A stretch of 64,000 nucleotides of DNA from Flammeovirgaceae bacterium SG7u.111 (GTDB taxonomy: Bacteria; Bacteroidota; Bacteroidia; Cytophagales; Flammeovirgaceae). The notes beneath the pieces were generated by a model, which saw nothing but the letters and a program-made list of their open reading frames with translations, was not told the origin of the DNA and did not search any database. The stretch lies in the NCBI GenBank assembly GCA_034044135.1, contig CP139021.1:1-64000 (forward strand), in the 5' to 3' direction. Below, in pieces: positions 18,311 to 27,156 of this stretch (the first letter of the stretch is position 1; each line of letters begins with the position of its first letter). Made by a program: the position numbers and the translations under genes.

Positions 18311-18838
18311 ATGAATAGAGATGAATGTTTCGAGTTGGGTTATGTGGTCAAAACCCATGGATTGGCAGGTGAGGTGGCTCTTCATTTAGATGTAGATGAC
18401 CCGTCTATGTATGAAGATTTGGGAGGGGTTTTTATTGAGATCAAAAATAACCTTGTTCCTTTTTTTTCAGAATACACCTTTTTCAATAATGAAAAACTGG
18501 TGGTGAAGTTTGAAGATGTGGAAGACTTGGAAAGTGCAGAGAAATTGAAGGGCACGAAAGTGTTTATGCCTATTGAAAGGCTTCCTAAACTAGATGGAGA
18601 TAAATATTATTTTCATGAACTGCTAGGGTATGAAGTGTTGGGTGTAGATGGAAATATAATGGGAAAAGTGACGCAGATATATGAAGCTAATGCGCAATCC
18701 TTATTGGCCTTTGAGCACAAGGGTAAAGAAGTGCTGGTGCCAATCAACGATGATATCCTTGTGTCAGTTGACAAAGCCAAGAAAGAGGTGAAAATTGATT
18801 TTCCTGATGGGTTGATAGACATTTACCTTGAAGATTAA
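18311..18838 (+). CDS. rimM: Ribosome maturation factor RimM
   Basis: A 30S assembly factor that binds S19 and helps 16S rRNA processing. The 175-residue product has the N-terminal RimM domain beginning with GYVVKTHGLAGEVALHL, a linker, and the PRC-barrel domain with YYFHELLGYEV and ending LIDIYLED. Length and motif order match the family. In many relatives it sits beside rpsP and trmD; here it follows ccmF. Confidence 0.95.
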   Translation: MNRDECFELGYVVKTHGLAGEVALHLDVDDPSMYEDLGGVFIEIKNNLVPFFSEYTFFNNEKLVVKFEDVEDLESAEKLKGTKVFMPIERLPKLDGDKYYFHELLGYEVLGVDGNIMGKVTQIYEANAQSLLAFEHKGKEVLVPINDDILVSVDKAKKEVKIDFPDGLIDIYLED

Positions 18839-18925
18839 GGTATAACCTGTTGATTACGAGTTTGTGGATGTTTTTTATTGTTTTATAAACAAAGTAAAGT
18901 TCAAAATAAATGCGCAGTCTTAAAA

Positions 18926-18954
18926 TATATTTGAAGAAGAAATTTGTATTTTTG
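18926..18954 (+). promoter_or_regulatory. Candidate promoter region for glmM
   Basis: Two TAnnTTTG matches occur in the 253-base gap before glmM: TATATTTG at 18926-18933 and TATTTTTG at 18947-18954. Neither has an exact -33 TTTG at 19 bases. No gene was found in the gap. Confidence 0.3.
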
Positions 18955-19091
18955 ACTACAAATAACTGTTAGCAATAGTATATAGACTTGGGCAAAACTC
19001 TTTTAGAAAGCATTAACTCGCTTGTTTTTGCCTATTAATAAGATGCTTAGTCGATTTCATTATTTTTTTAATAACATAAACACCATTAGCC

Positions 19092-20492
19092 TTGACACTG
19101 ATAAAGTCAATTTCTGGAATAAGAGGAACAATAGGAGGAAAGTTAAGTGAGGGGTTGACTCCGCTAGACGTGGTGAAATTTGCCGCTGCGTATGGTACTT
19201 GGGTAAAGACGGATATAAAGAAGCCTACTGTAGTAGTAGGTAGAGATGCTCGGGTTTCGGGAGAGATGGTTGCCAATTTGGTAAACTCGACCTTGATAGG
19301 CTTGGGCATTAATGTGATTGACCTAGGGCTATCGACTACACCAACTGTAGAGTTAGCTGTTGTCGATGCTGAAGCTGCCGGAGGTATCATTATTACGGCA
19401 AGCCATAACCCTGGGAACTGGAACGCACTGAAGCTTTTGAACAGTGCAGGAGAGTTTGTTTCTGAGAAGGACAGCCTTCAAATTTTAGCTTATGCCGAAG
19501 CGGACGAGTATGAGTTTGTGATCGCGGAAAAGCTCGGTAAAATCAAGAAAGACGATACGTATATAGAGAAGCATATCCAAAAAATTCTGGACTTGCCATT
19601 GGTAGATAAAGAAGCAATTGCAGCAAAGAATTTTAGGGTAGTGATAGATTGTGTAAATTCGTCTGGCGGGTTGGCAGTGCCTGCTTTGCTGAAAGCATTA
19701 GGTGTAACCGAAATACATGAGTTGTACTGTGAGCCGAATGGGAAATTTCCTCACAATCCAGAACCATTGCCCGAGAACCTAACCGAGATTAGTAATAAAC
19801 TGGAAACAGGTAATTTTGATATTGGGATTGTGGTGGATCCAGATGTGGATAGACTAGCATTGATTTGTGAAGATGGAACTCCATTTGGGGAAGAATATAC
19901 CTTGGTTTCGGTAGCGGATTATGTGTTGCAAAAAACACAAGGGAACACCGTCTCTAACATGTCGTCTACTAAAGCATTGAAAGATGTGACCGAAAAGCAT
20001 GGTGGGCAGCACTTTGAATCGGCAGTAGGAGAGGTGAACGTGGTGACGACTATGAAAGAGCAAGGGGCTGTAATAGGAGGTGAAGGTAACGGAGGTGTGA
20101 TTTTTCCTGAGCTTCATTACGGAAGAGATGCGCTTGTGGGAATAGCGTTGTTCTTATCGAACCTAGCCAACTTTGAAGGAAGTGCTAAGCGTTTGAAAAT
20201 GAGCTATCCTAGTTATACTATTTCTAAGAACAAAATTGAGCTTACTCCTGAGATAGATGTGGATGATGTATTGGTGAAAGTGAGGAGGAAATACCACAAT
20301 AATCCGGTGAATGATATGGATGGGGTGAAAATTCTGTTCGAAAATGAGTGGGTACACCTTAGGAAGTCTAATACGGAGCCTATTATTCGTATTTATGCTG
20401 AATCGAGCTCTCCTGCAACGGCAGATCATTTGGCAAATAAAATAATACAAGATATAAAAGAGATTATCACATTTAAGCCTGAGGAAGAATAA
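19092..20492 (+). CDS. glmM: Phosphoglucosamine mutase
   Basis: Converts glucosamine-6-phosphate to glucosamine-1-phosphate on the route to UDP-GlcNAc for peptidoglycan and lipopolysaccharide. The 466-residue protein shows the catalytic phosphoserine in ITASHNPGNWN (Ser104), the metal loop DPDVDRLALI and the sugar loop GGEGNGGVIFPE. The phosphate-binding segment near the end reads LRKSNTEPIIRIYAE. The start is TTG, giving MTLIKSISGIRGTIGG, the conserved N-terminus of the family in this phylum. A hairpin terminator follows at 20544. Confidence 0.95.
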   Translation: MTLIKSISGIRGTIGGKLSEGLTPLDVVKFAAAYGTWVKTDIKKPTVVVGRDARVSGEMVANLVNSTLIGLGINVIDLGLSTTPTVELAVVDAEAAGGIIITASHNPGNWNALKLLNSAGEFVSEKDSLQILAYAEADEYEFVIAEKLGKIKKDDTYIEKHIQKILDLPLVDKEAIAAKNFRVVIDCVNSSGGLAVPALLKALGVTEIHELYCEPNGKFPHNPEPLPENLTEISNKLETGNFDIGIVVDPDVDRLALICEDGTPFGEEYTLVSVADYVLQKTQGNTVSNMSSTKALKDVTEKHGGQHFESAVGEVNVVTTMKEQGAVIGGEGNGGVIFPELHYGRDALVGIALFLSNLANFEGSAKRLKMSYPSYTISKNKIELTPEIDVDDVLVKVRRKYHNNPVNDMDGVKILFENEWVHLRKSNTEPIIRIYAESSSPATADHLANKIIQDIKEIITFKPEEE

Positions 20493-20543
20493 GCCTTCGG
20501 AGAGAAAATGTGAATAGGGTTTCTTTAAAATGAACTTGTACTT

Positions 20544-20572
20544 AGCTTTGCATTTATTGCAAAGCTTTTTTT
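20544..20572 (+). terminator. Intrinsic terminator after glmM
   Basis: AGCTTTGCA (20544-20552) pairs with TGCAAAGCT (20558-20566) around a five-base loop, then a run of seven T. The left arm also contains TAGCTTTG (20543-20550), an exact -7 box match, so the segment may double as promoter DNA for the next gene. Confidence 0.75.
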
Positions 20573-20599
20573 GTATAAAAGGGCTTGAAAAACAGATGA

Positions 20600-21742
20600 A
20601 TGATGAAAGTATATTTAGATAATGCGGCAACTACGCCTTTGGCTCCAGAAGTATTGGATGCGATGCTTCCATATATGAAAGATGGTTTTGGAAACCCTTC
20701 TTCCACGCATTCGCACGGAAGGGAGATAAGGGCTGTTATAGAAAAAGCAAGAAAGCAGGTTGCAGAGCTTTTAGGAGCTAGCCCCTCGGAGGTTTTCTTT
20801 ACTTCGGGCGGGACAGAGTCTGATAATATATTCATACGAGGAGTTGTACGTGCTAAGCAGGTGCAACACATCATTACATCACGAATAGAGCATCATGCTG
20901 TTTTACATACAGTAGAAGACTTGGCTAAATCTAAAGCTGTTCAGTTGCATTATGTCGATCTTGATGAAAGGGGAATGGTTGATTATAAAAGCTTGTCGGT
21001 TCTTTTAGAGCAATTTCCTAACTCGTTAGTGTCCCTTATGTATGGGAATAATGAAATAGGAAATATAACTGACATTACGGAGATAGGTCGCTTATGTAAG
21101 GAGTTTGGGACAATTTTTCACTCTGATACAGTCCAAACTGTTGGGCATTTTCCAATTAACCTAAAAGAAGAGTCTGTAGATGCTATAGTAGGCTCAGCAC
21201 ATAAGTTCCATGGTCCCAAAGGTGTTGGTTTTTTGTATTTGAGAGGAGGTTCGGAAATTCCTCCAATGTTTACAGGAGGGGGTCAAGAGCGAGAAATGAG
21301 GTCTGGTACTGAAAATATTTATGGTATAATAGGTTTAGCCAAAGCGTTGGAAATCTCCTTGAGTGATTTGGAAGAGCACAAAATCCATATTGAAGGATTG
21401 AAGAAGAGGATGATAGATAAATTGAAAGCGGGCATTCCAGGGGTGGAATTTAATGGGTGTAGCGGGGAAATGGATCAGAGTTTATATACTATTTTGAATA
21501 TTGGTATACCCAGTTCAGTAACTAATTCAATGTTGCTGTTTAGCTTAGATCTTGCGGGGATATCTGTTTCAGGAGGAAGTGCATGTGGAAGTGGGGCAAA
21601 CCAAGGGTCTCATGTTATAAAAGAAATCAGCTTGAAAAGTATAGATATGGAGATTGTTAGGTTCTCATTTAGTCGATATACGACAGAAGAAGAAGTAGAT
21701 TATGCGGTGGAAAAGTTGATGAGTTTGTTGGCTATAGGTTAG
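20600..21742 (+). CDS. Cysteine desulfurase (NifS/IscS family)
   Basis: A PLP enzyme that takes sulfur from cysteine for Fe-S clusters, thiolated tRNA or similar products. The 380-residue protein has YLDNAATTPLAPEVLDAM at the start, TSGGTESDN, the PLP lysine in SAHKFHGPKG (Lys202), and the persulfide cysteine in GGSACGSGANQ (Cys329). The short loop around that cysteine fits group I (NifS/IscS) rather than SufS. No iscU or tRNA-thiolation gene is adjacent, so its client is unknown. A second ATG directly follows the first. Confidence 0.92.
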   Translation: MMKVYLDNAATTPLAPEVLDAMLPYMKDGFGNPSSTHSHGREIRAVIEKARKQVAELLGASPSEVFFTSGGTESDNIFIRGVVRAKQVQHIITSRIEHHAVLHTVEDLAKSKAVQLHYVDLDERGMVDYKSLSVLLEQFPNSLVSLMYGNNEIGNITDITEIGRLCKEFGTIFHSDTVQTVGHFPINLKEESVDAIVGSAHKFHGPKGVGFLYLRGGSEIPPMFTGGGQEREMRSGTENIYGIIGLAKALEISLSDLEEHKIHIEGLKKRMIDKLKAGIPGVEFNGCSGEMDQSLYTILNIGIPSSVTNSMLLFSLDLAGISVSGGSACGSGANQGSHVIKEISLKSIDMEIVRFSFSRYTTEEEVDYAVEKLMSLLAIG

Positions 21743-21778
21743 TTAGTTAAAATAATATTGAAAATATTTGCGGCATAG

Positions 21779-21809
21779 TTTGTTTGGTAACAATTATTCT
21801 CTACTTTTG
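21779..21809 (+). promoter_or_regulatory. Promoter of the rplP ribosomal operon
   Basis: TTTG at 21779-21782, a 19-base spacer, and TACTTTTG at 21802-21809 exactly fit the Bacteroidota housekeeping promoter (TTTG-N19-TAnnTTTG). It lies between the cysteine desulfurase and rplP and predicts a leader of about 125 bases. Confidence 0.7.
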
Positions 21810-21898
21810 CAGTCCAATTAAGAGAAACTATGGTCGTTTGACACGATCAAAAGTCTCAATCTAAAATCGAATTATATTTAAGGCAAGCTTTTTATATA

Positions 21899-21939
21899 GG
21901 TTTCACCACTTTTGGTGTATAACCAAGGTTAAACCATAC
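21899..21939 (+). promoter_or_regulatory. Structured leader before rplP
   Basis: Just before the rplP ATG are a hairpin CACCA (21904-21908) with TGGTG (21913-21917), then the palindrome AACCAAGGTT (21921-21930), with GGTTT and AAACC flanking the set. Leaders of ribosomal operons often bind one of their own products. Which protein, if any, binds here is unknown. Confidence 0.35.
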
Positions 21940-21943
21940 TCTT

Positions 21944-22363
21944 ATGTTACAACCTAAAAGGACAAAATTCAGAAAAACACAAAAGGGAAGAGTGCGAGGT
22001 GTTGCTCAACGTGGACACGAGATTTCGTTCGGTTCATTTGGGCTTAAGTCGCTTGAGCCAGGATGGATCACTTCTCGTCAGATTGAAGCAGCAAGGATTG
22101 CGCTTAACAGGTCTATGAAACGTGAAGGTCGTGTATGGATCAGGATTTTCCCAGACAAGCCGATAACTAAGAAGCCTGCGGAAGTTCGTATGGGTAAAGG
22201 TAAGGGGTCGCCAGAGTACTGGGTGGCAACTGTAAGGCCTGGTACTTTGCTTTTCGAGTCAGACGGGGTGTCTTTTGATACTGCTAAGGAGTCGATGAGG
22301 CTTGCTTCTCAAAAGCTTCCTATTAAAACTAAGTTTGTAGTTAGGAGAGATTATACATATTAA
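21944..22363 (+). CDS. rplP: 50S ribosomal protein L16
   Basis: A core large-subunit protein at the A site and peptidyl-transferase centre, 139 residues as usual. [16 protein letters not shown] opens the protein and the RWGKGKG-type loop appears as [15 protein letters not shown]. It is the first gene of this run; rpsC, which normally precedes it, is absent, and a promoter and structured leader stand in its place. Two bases separate it from rpmC. Confidence 0.97.
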   Translation: MLQPKRTKFRKTQKGRVRGVAQRGHEISFGSFGLKSLEPGWITSRQIEAARIALNRSMKREGRVWIRIFPDKPITKKPAEVRMGKGKGSPEYWVATVRPGTLLFESDGVSFDTAKESMRLASQKLPIKTKFVVRRDYTY

Positions 22364-22365
22364 TT

Positions 22366-22686
22366 ATGAAAAACTCTGAGATTAAGGCTCTTACTGTTGA
22401 AGAGTTAAAAGATAAACTTGCAGCTTCTGAGAAGAGTTTGCAAAATTTGAGGTTCGCTAATTCAGTTTCCCCATTGGAAAACCCAATGCAGATCAAGGAT
22501 TTGAGGAAGTTGATTACCAGGTTGAATACTGAGTTGCATAGCAAAAACATTTCAATGGTTAAGGAGAAGATAGAGTCTGGTGAGTTGACCAATTTCAATG
22601 CGAGGAAATTCGTGACTGAAAATCAATTTGGTTCACCAATCAATCTTGCCAAAGTTAAAAAAATCATTAACCAGTCAGCTAAGTAG
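22366..22686 (+). CDS. rpmC: 50S ribosomal protein L29 with C-terminal extension
   Basis: The L29 domain, a two-helix protein near the exit tunnel, spans about residues 1-66 (SEIKALTVEELKDKL, then LKNLR-type helix NLRFANSVSPLENPMQIKDLRKLITRLNTEL). The protein is 106 residues, roughly 40 more than usual. The extra part is basic and contains two short helical stretches (KIESGELTNFNARKFVTENQ and NLAKVKKIINQ). The frame runs without break from ATG to stop, and rpsQ follows 24 bases later, so the extension is not obviously a misread fusion. Confidence 0.93.
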   Translation: MKNSEIKALTVEELKDKLAASEKSLQNLRFANSVSPLENPMQIKDLRKLITRLNTELHSKNISMVKEKIESGELTNFNARKFVTENQFGSPINLAKVKKIINQSAK

Positions 22687-22710
22687 TTGTTGCTAAACTC
22701 TTGAGAAATC

Positions 22711-22965
22711 ATGGAAAGAAACTCTAGGAAAGAAAGAATAGGTATTGTCACCAGCAACAAAATGCAATCATCTATTGTCGTTTTGGTTGAGCGTAAAGTG
22801 AAACATCCTATGTATGGTAAATTCATGAAGCAATCGAATAAATTCATGGCTCATGATGCTGAAGACACTTGCAACATAGGTGACAAGGTAAGAATAATGG
22901 AGACTAGACCGCTCAGTAAGAGGAAAAGGTGGAGATTGGTAGAGGTATTAGAGCGTGCTAAATAA
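22711..22965 (+). CDS. rpsQ: 30S ribosomal protein S17
   Basis: A primary 16S rRNA-binding protein of 84 residues with an OB fold. [27 protein letters not shown] and the closing [16 protein letters not shown] are the standard S17 elements. It keeps its canonical place between L29 and L14. Confidence 0.97.
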   Translation: MERNSRKERIGIVTSNKMQSSIVVLVERKVKHPMYGKFMKQSNKFMAHDAEDTCNIGDKVRIMETRPLSKRKRWRLVEVLERAK

Positions 22966-22995
22966 AGTATTGTTTGACACAACATCCTTACGAAA

Positions 22996-23364
22996 ATGAT
23001 TCAACAGGAGACAAGATTGAATGTAGCTGATAATAGTGGTGCCAAAGAGGTGCTATGTATCAGAGTATTGGGAGGTACGGGTAAGAGATATGCTTCCATT
23101 GGAGACAAAATAGTAGTGACTGTAAAGTCAGCCACTTCTTCAAGTGATATGAAGAAAGGTACTATCTCTAAGGCTGTCGTAGTTCGTACAAAGAAAGAAA
23201 TAAGACGCAGAGATGGATCTTATATCAGGTTTGAAGACAACGCTGCTGTTCTCCTGAACAATAATGATGAGCCAAGGGGTACTCGTATCTTTGGCCCAGT
23301 AGCAAGGGAGTTGAGGGAAAAGCAGTTTATGAAAATTGTTTCATTGGCACCCGAAGTTCTATAA
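22996..23364 (+). CDS. rplN: 50S ribosomal protein L14
   Basis: A conserved 122-residue protein at the subunit interface and the RsfS-binding site. [26 protein letters not shown] and the late [15 protein letters not shown] are all typical. Length is exactly the usual one. It lies two bases before rplX. Confidence 0.98.
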   Translation: MIQQETRLNVADNSGAKEVLCIRVLGGTGKRYASIGDKIVVTVKSATSSSDMKKGTISKAVVVRTKKEIRRRDGSYIRFEDNAAVLLNNNDEPRGTRIFGPVARELREKQFMKIVSLAPEVL

Positions 23365-23366
23365 TT

Positions 23367-23702
23367 ATGAAAAAAGTGCAAAACAAAAAGTTCCATATCA
23401 AGAAAGGGGACAAGGTGATGGTGATTGCTGGAAACCATAAAGGCAGTGAAGGATCGGTGTTGGAAATGGACACAAGAAAAGATAGGGCGATTGTAGAGGG
23501 GGTAAATCTTGTGACTAAGCACGTAAAACCTTCAGCTGATAACCCTGAAGGGGGAGTAGAGAGAACGGAAGCAGGTATTCATATAAGTAACCTTATGCTT
23601 ATTGATCCTAAAACTGGAGAAAAAACAAAAGTAGGAAGGAAGCTTGATGACAGCAATAAGCTTAAAAGGTATTCAAAGAAATCAGGTCAATTCATTGATT
23701 AA
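23367..23702 (+). CDS. rplX: 50S ribosomal protein L24
   Basis: An assembly initiator of the large subunit, 111 residues, with a KOW motif near the start ([19 protein letters not shown]) and the HVKPS and [20 protein letters not shown] segments. Spacing to rplN and rplE is two bases each, consistent with tight translational coupling. Confidence 0.97.
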   Translation: MKKVQNKKFHIKKGDKVMVIAGNHKGSEGSVLEMDTRKDRAIVEGVNLVTKHVKPSADNPEGGVERTEAGIHISNLMLIDPKTGEKTKVGRKLDDSNKLKRYSKKSGQFID

Positions 23703-23704
23703 AG

Positions 23705-24256
23705 ATGGCTACAGCAAATTTAAAAACTAAGTATCAAGAGGAAATTGTTCCTGCTCTCAGAGAGAAGTTTAGCTACAAGTCTATCATGCAGGTGCCTAAG
23801 TTGACAAAAATATCTATCAACAAAGGTATTGGTGATGCAGTAGCAGATAAGAAACTTGTAGATATAGGTATAGAGGAGTTGACGACTATTTCAGGTCAGA
23901 AAGCTGTCCCTACTTATGCCAAGAAGTCTGTATCGAATTTTAAGTTGAGAGAAGAGATGCCAATTGGGGCTAGAGTGACATTGCGTGGAGATATTATGTA
24001 TGAATTTTTGGACAGGCTTGTAACAGTAGCTTTGCCAAGGGTGAGAGATTTCCATGGTATTAACGATAAAAGCTTTGATGGAAGAGGTAATTATACATTA
24101 GGTGTGAAGGAGCAAATTATCTTTCCTGAAATATCTATTGATAAGGTGAAGAAGATATCTGGTATGGATATAACTTTTGTAACCACAGCTCCTACAGACG
24201 AAGAAAGCTTTGAGTTACTGAAAGCATTAGGTATGCCGTTTAAAAATAAAAAATAA
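23705..24256 (+). CDS. rplE: 50S ribosomal protein L5
   Basis: Binds 5S rRNA in the central protuberance. The 183-residue sequence has [25 protein letters not shown] at the N-terminal side and [30 protein letters not shown], the family signature, near the middle. The start ATG lies three bases after the rplX stop codon. Confidence 0.97.
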   Translation: MATANLKTKYQEEIVPALREKFSYKSIMQVPKLTKISINKGIGDAVADKKLVDIGIEELTTISGQKAVPTYAKKSVSNFKLREEMPIGARVTLRGDIMYEFLDRLVTVALPRVRDFHGINDKSFDGRGNYTLGVKEQIIFPEISIDKVKKISGMDITFVTTAPTDEESFELLKALGMPFKNKK

Positions 24257-24260
24257 TAAC

Positions 24261-24530
24261 ATGGCTAAAGAATCGGTAAAAGCAAGAGAAGTTAAGAGGC
24301 AGAAACTAGTGGCAAAATATGCCGCAAAGCGTGCTGAATTGAAAGCTAATGGCGATTATGAGGCATTAGATAAACTTCCTAGGAATTCCTCAAAAGTAAG
24401 GTTACACAATAGGTGTAAATTGACTGGAAGACCTAAAGGTTATATGAGAAAATTTGGCATCTCCAGGGTTACTTTCAGGGAATTAGCTTCTCAGGGAAAG
24501 ATACCAGGAGTAACTAAAGCAAGTTGGTAA
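24261..24530 (+). CDS. rpsN: 30S ribosomal protein S14 (zinc-free form)
   Basis: A small-subunit head protein of 89 residues. The C-terminal signature [23 protein letters not shown] is intact. The long form without the CxxC zinc ribbon is present, with a single Cys. It stands between L5 and S8 as in the canonical spc operon. Confidence 0.97.
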   Translation: MAKESVKAREVKRQKLVAKYAAKRAELKANGDYEALDKLPRNSSKVRLHNRCKLTGRPKGYMRKFGISRVTFRELASQGKIPGVTKASW

Positions 24531-24589
24531 AATAATTGATTAAAAAGCCCTTCATTCCATGATGGAGGTGTTCTTAAATTTTAAAAAGC

Positions 24590-24988
24590 ATGACAGATCC
24601 GATTGCTGATTACTTGACTCGATTGAGAAATGCCATAAAGGCTAATCATAGGATTGTAGAAGTACCTGCTTCCAACATCAAGAAGGAAATAACTAAGGTG
24701 CTTCACGAAAAGGGTTATATCCAAGGGTACAAATTTGTTGAGGGTACCAACCCACAGGGGTTGATCAAAATAGCATTGAAATACCATCCTTCTACGAAAT
24801 CTTCCGCCATAATGAATATGGAGAGGATTAGTAAGCCAGGCTTGAGGCAATATGCCAAAGCAGACGGGCTTCCAAGGGTATTAAATGGTTTAGGGATTGC
24901 TATTCTATCGACTTCTAGAGGAGTTCTTACAGATAAGGAAGCTAGGCAGCTTAATGTCGGTGGAGAGGTTCTGTGTTACGTTTACTAG
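24590..24988 (+). CDS. rpsH: 30S ribosomal protein S8
   Basis: Binds the central domain of 16S rRNA; in enterobacteria S8 also represses the spc operon, which is not shown here. The 132-residue protein begins [16 protein letters not shown] and ends with [28 protein letters not shown], both standard. The 59-base gap before it is larger than its neighbours' gaps and holds no visible signal. Confidence 0.97.
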   Translation: MTDPIADYLTRLRNAIKANHRIVEVPASNIKKEITKVLHEKGYIQGYKFVEGTNPQGLIKIALKYHPSTKSSAIMNMERISKPGLRQYAKADGLPRVLNGLGIAILSTSRGVLTDKEARQLNVGGEVLCYVY

Positions 24989-25023
24989 ATAAGTACCTTA
25001 TAATTGAATAAAAGATTATAATC

Positions 25024-25578
25024 ATGTCAAGAATAGGCAAGAAACCCGTATCGATACCCCAAGGCGTTACCATAGATGTATCAGATGATAATCTAGTAAC
25101 GGTGAAAGGGCCTAAAGGTGAATTGACGCAAAAAGTTGATTCTGATTTGAAGTTAGAAGTGAAAGACGGGGATTTAAGTATCGAACGTCCTTCAGAGCAA
25201 AAGAGGCACAAAGCAATGCATGGTCTTTACCGCTCTTTAGTAGCTAACATGGTAGAAGGCGTAACCAACGGTTACAAGAAGGAGATGGAATTAGTGGGTG
25301 TTGGTTATAGAGCTGAAGCTAAAGGAAACTTGTTGGAGCTTAACCTAGGTTACTCTCACAATATTTACTTCATGGTGCCAGAAGAGCTTTCTGTAGCTGC
25401 TCATACTGCAAGGGGACAGAATCCAACTGTAACTCTCGAAGGTATCGATAAGCAATTGATCGGGCACGTAGCTGCTGAGATCAGGAAACTGAGAAAGGTA
25501 GAGCCATACAAAGGCAAAGGTGTAAGGTTTGTTGGTGAGGAGATTAGACGCAAAGCAGGTAAAAGCGCTTCAAAATAA
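25024..25578 (+). CDS. rplF: 50S ribosomal protein L6
   Basis: A two-domain protein of 184 residues near the sarcin-ricin loop. [15 protein letters not shown] starts it, and the L6 signature [20 protein letters not shown] closes the second domain. Length and order are normal. Confidence 0.97.
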   Translation: MSRIGKKPVSIPQGVTIDVSDDNLVTVKGPKGELTQKVDSDLKLEVKDGDLSIERPSEQKRHKAMHGLYRSLVANMVEGVTNGYKKEMELVGVGYRAEAKGNLLELNLGYSHNIYFMVPEELSVAAHTARGQNPTVTLEGIDKQLIGHVAAEIRKLRKVEPYKGKGVRFVGEEIRRKAGKSASK

Positions 25579-25589
25579 AATTTGATAAA

Positions 25590-25937
25590 ATGAGTAAGGT
25601 AAAAGATTCTCGCAGATCAAAAATAAAGAAAAGGATCAGGGCTAAGATCTCTGGTACTCCTGAAAGACCTCGCTTGTCTGTGTTTAGGAGCAACAAATGC
25701 ATTAGTGTCCAGTTGGTAGATGATACCAAGTCTACGACGCTTGCCCAAGCATCTTCTAGAGAGGTAGGTTCTAATACGGTAAATATAGAGTTGGCCTCAA
25801 AAGTTGGTAAACTGATAGCTGAAAAAGCTTTGGACAATGGGATCAAAGATGTGGTATTTGATAGAAATGGCTATTTGTACCATGGGAAAGTTAAAGCATT
25901 GGCAGAAGCTGCTCGTGAAGCTGGGTTGAAATTCTAA
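25590..25937 (+). CDS. rplR: 50S ribosomal protein L18
   Basis: A 5S rRNA-binding protein of 115 residues. The basic N-terminus ([29 protein letters not shown]) and the C-terminal [26 protein letters not shown] are characteristic. It starts 11 bases after rplF. Confidence 0.97.
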   Translation: MSKVKDSRRSKIKKRIRAKISGTPERPRLSVFRSNKCISVQLVDDTKSTTLAQASSREVGSNTVNIELASKVGKLIAEKALDNGIKDVVFDRNGYLYHGKVKALAEAAREAGLKF

Positions 25938-25951
25938 TAATTCATATTCTT

Positions 25952-26467
25952 ATGAAAAATAATAAAAGAAAATTAAAGGCGAGCGATATAGACCTAAAAG
26001 AAAAGGTTGTTGCTATCAAGAGGGTTGCCAAAGTAGTAAAAGGCGGTCGTAGATTCAGTTTTTCGGCAATTGTTGTAGTAGGAAATGGAGAAGGTGTTGT
26101 AGGGTATGGCTTAGGAAAAGCAAATGAAGTAACAGACGCAATTACTAAGGGTATCGATGATGCTAAAAAGAATCTGATAAAAGTACCGGTCTTGAACGGA
26201 ACTATTCCTCACGAGATGTTAGGTAAATATAGTGGAGGACTTGTTCTTATCAAACCAGCATCTCCAGGTACTGGAGTAATAGCAGGTGGTGCTATGCGTG
26301 CAGTTCTTGAATCTGCTGGGGTAAAAGATGTTTTGGCAAAGTCTAAAGGTTCATCTAACCCACATAATGTTGTTAAAGCTACTTTTGATGCATTGCTTAA
26401 GTTGAGAGATCCTAAGATGGTTGCAGAGCAAAGAGCTGTTGAATTAAGCAAAGTTTTTAACGGATAA
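25952..26467 (+). CDS. rpsE: 30S ribosomal protein S5
   Basis: A decoding-fidelity protein of 171 residues. The double-stranded RNA-binding domain ([20 protein letters not shown]) is followed by the second domain with [36 protein letters not shown]. Both domains are complete and in the usual order. Confidence 0.97.
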   Translation: MKNNKRKLKASDIDLKEKVVAIKRVAKVVKGGRRFSFSAIVVVGNGEGVVGYGLGKANEVTDAITKGIDDAKKNLIKVPVLNGTIPHEMLGKYSGGLVLIKPASPGTGVIAGGAMRAVLESAGVKDVLAKSKGSSNPHNVVKATFDALLKLRDPKMVAEQRAVELSKVFNG

Positions 26468-26482
26468 TAATTCCTTAAGAAA

Positions 26483-26662
26483 ATGGCAAAAATTAGGGTT
26501 ACACAAGTAAAAAGTGCGATTAAGAGACCTGCAAAACAAAAAGCTACTATCATAGCTTTGGGTTTAGGTAGAATCAGCAAATCTAATGAGCTTGAAGCTT
26601 CTCCGTCTGTTTTAGGCATGGTTGAGAAAGTAAAACACCTGATAAAGGTAGAAGAGCTATAA
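26483..26662 (+). CDS. rpmD: 50S ribosomal protein L30
   Basis: A short 59-residue protein read directly from the bases between rpsE and rplO. It opens MAKIRVTQVKSAIKRPAKQK, has the LGLGRISKSNELEASPSVLGMV core, and ends HLIKVEEL. Its place and sequence match L30 of the spc operon. Confidence 0.96.
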   Translation: MAKIRVTQVKSAIKRPAKQKATIIALGLGRISKSNELEASPSVLGMVEKVKHLIKVEEL

Positions 26663-26707
26663 AATCTTATTGACTTTTTGTAATTTTGCATTTAATATAT
26701 AAAGCAA

Positions 26708-27154
26708 ATGAAGTTACACAAATTAAAACCTGCTCAGGGTTCTACAAAGAAATCCAAAAGAATAGGTAGAGGACAAGGTTCTGGAAAAGGCGGCACAAGT
26801 ACAAGAGGACACAAAGGTGCTAAATCACGCTCAGGTTATTCCCAAAAACTAGGGTTTGAAGGTGGTCAGATGCCATTGCAAAGAAGAGTTCCTAAGTTTG
26901 GTTTTACTAACCCAAACAGGGTTGAATACAAGCCAGTTAATTTGGCGAAAATTCAAGAATTAATAGAAAAACATAACATAAGCGAGCTTGGTTTAGAAGA
27001 ACTTGTTACTTTTGGTGTAGTTGCCAAAAAAGACAGAGTTAAGATTCTAAGTAGTGGTGAATTAAGTTCTGCGGTTGAAATTACAGCACATGCATTTTCC
27101 GCATCAGCTAAAGAGGCAATCGAGAAAGCTGGCGGTAAGGCTATCACAAAATAG
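26708..27154 (+). CDS. rplO: 50S ribosomal protein L15
   Basis: A 148-residue protein that enters late in large-subunit assembly. The Gly/Arg-rich N-terminus (KRIGRGQGSGKGGTSTRGHKG) and GFEGGQMPLQRRVPKFGF are diagnostic. It ends two bases before secY. Confidence 0.97.
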   Translation: MKLHKLKPAQGSTKKSKRIGRGQGSGKGGTSTRGHKGAKSRSGYSQKLGFEGGQMPLQRRVPKFGFTNPNRVEYKPVNLAKIQELIEKHNISELGLEELVTFGVVAKKDRVKILSSGELSSAVEITAHAFSASAKEAIEKAGGKAITK

Positions 27155-27156
27155 AT

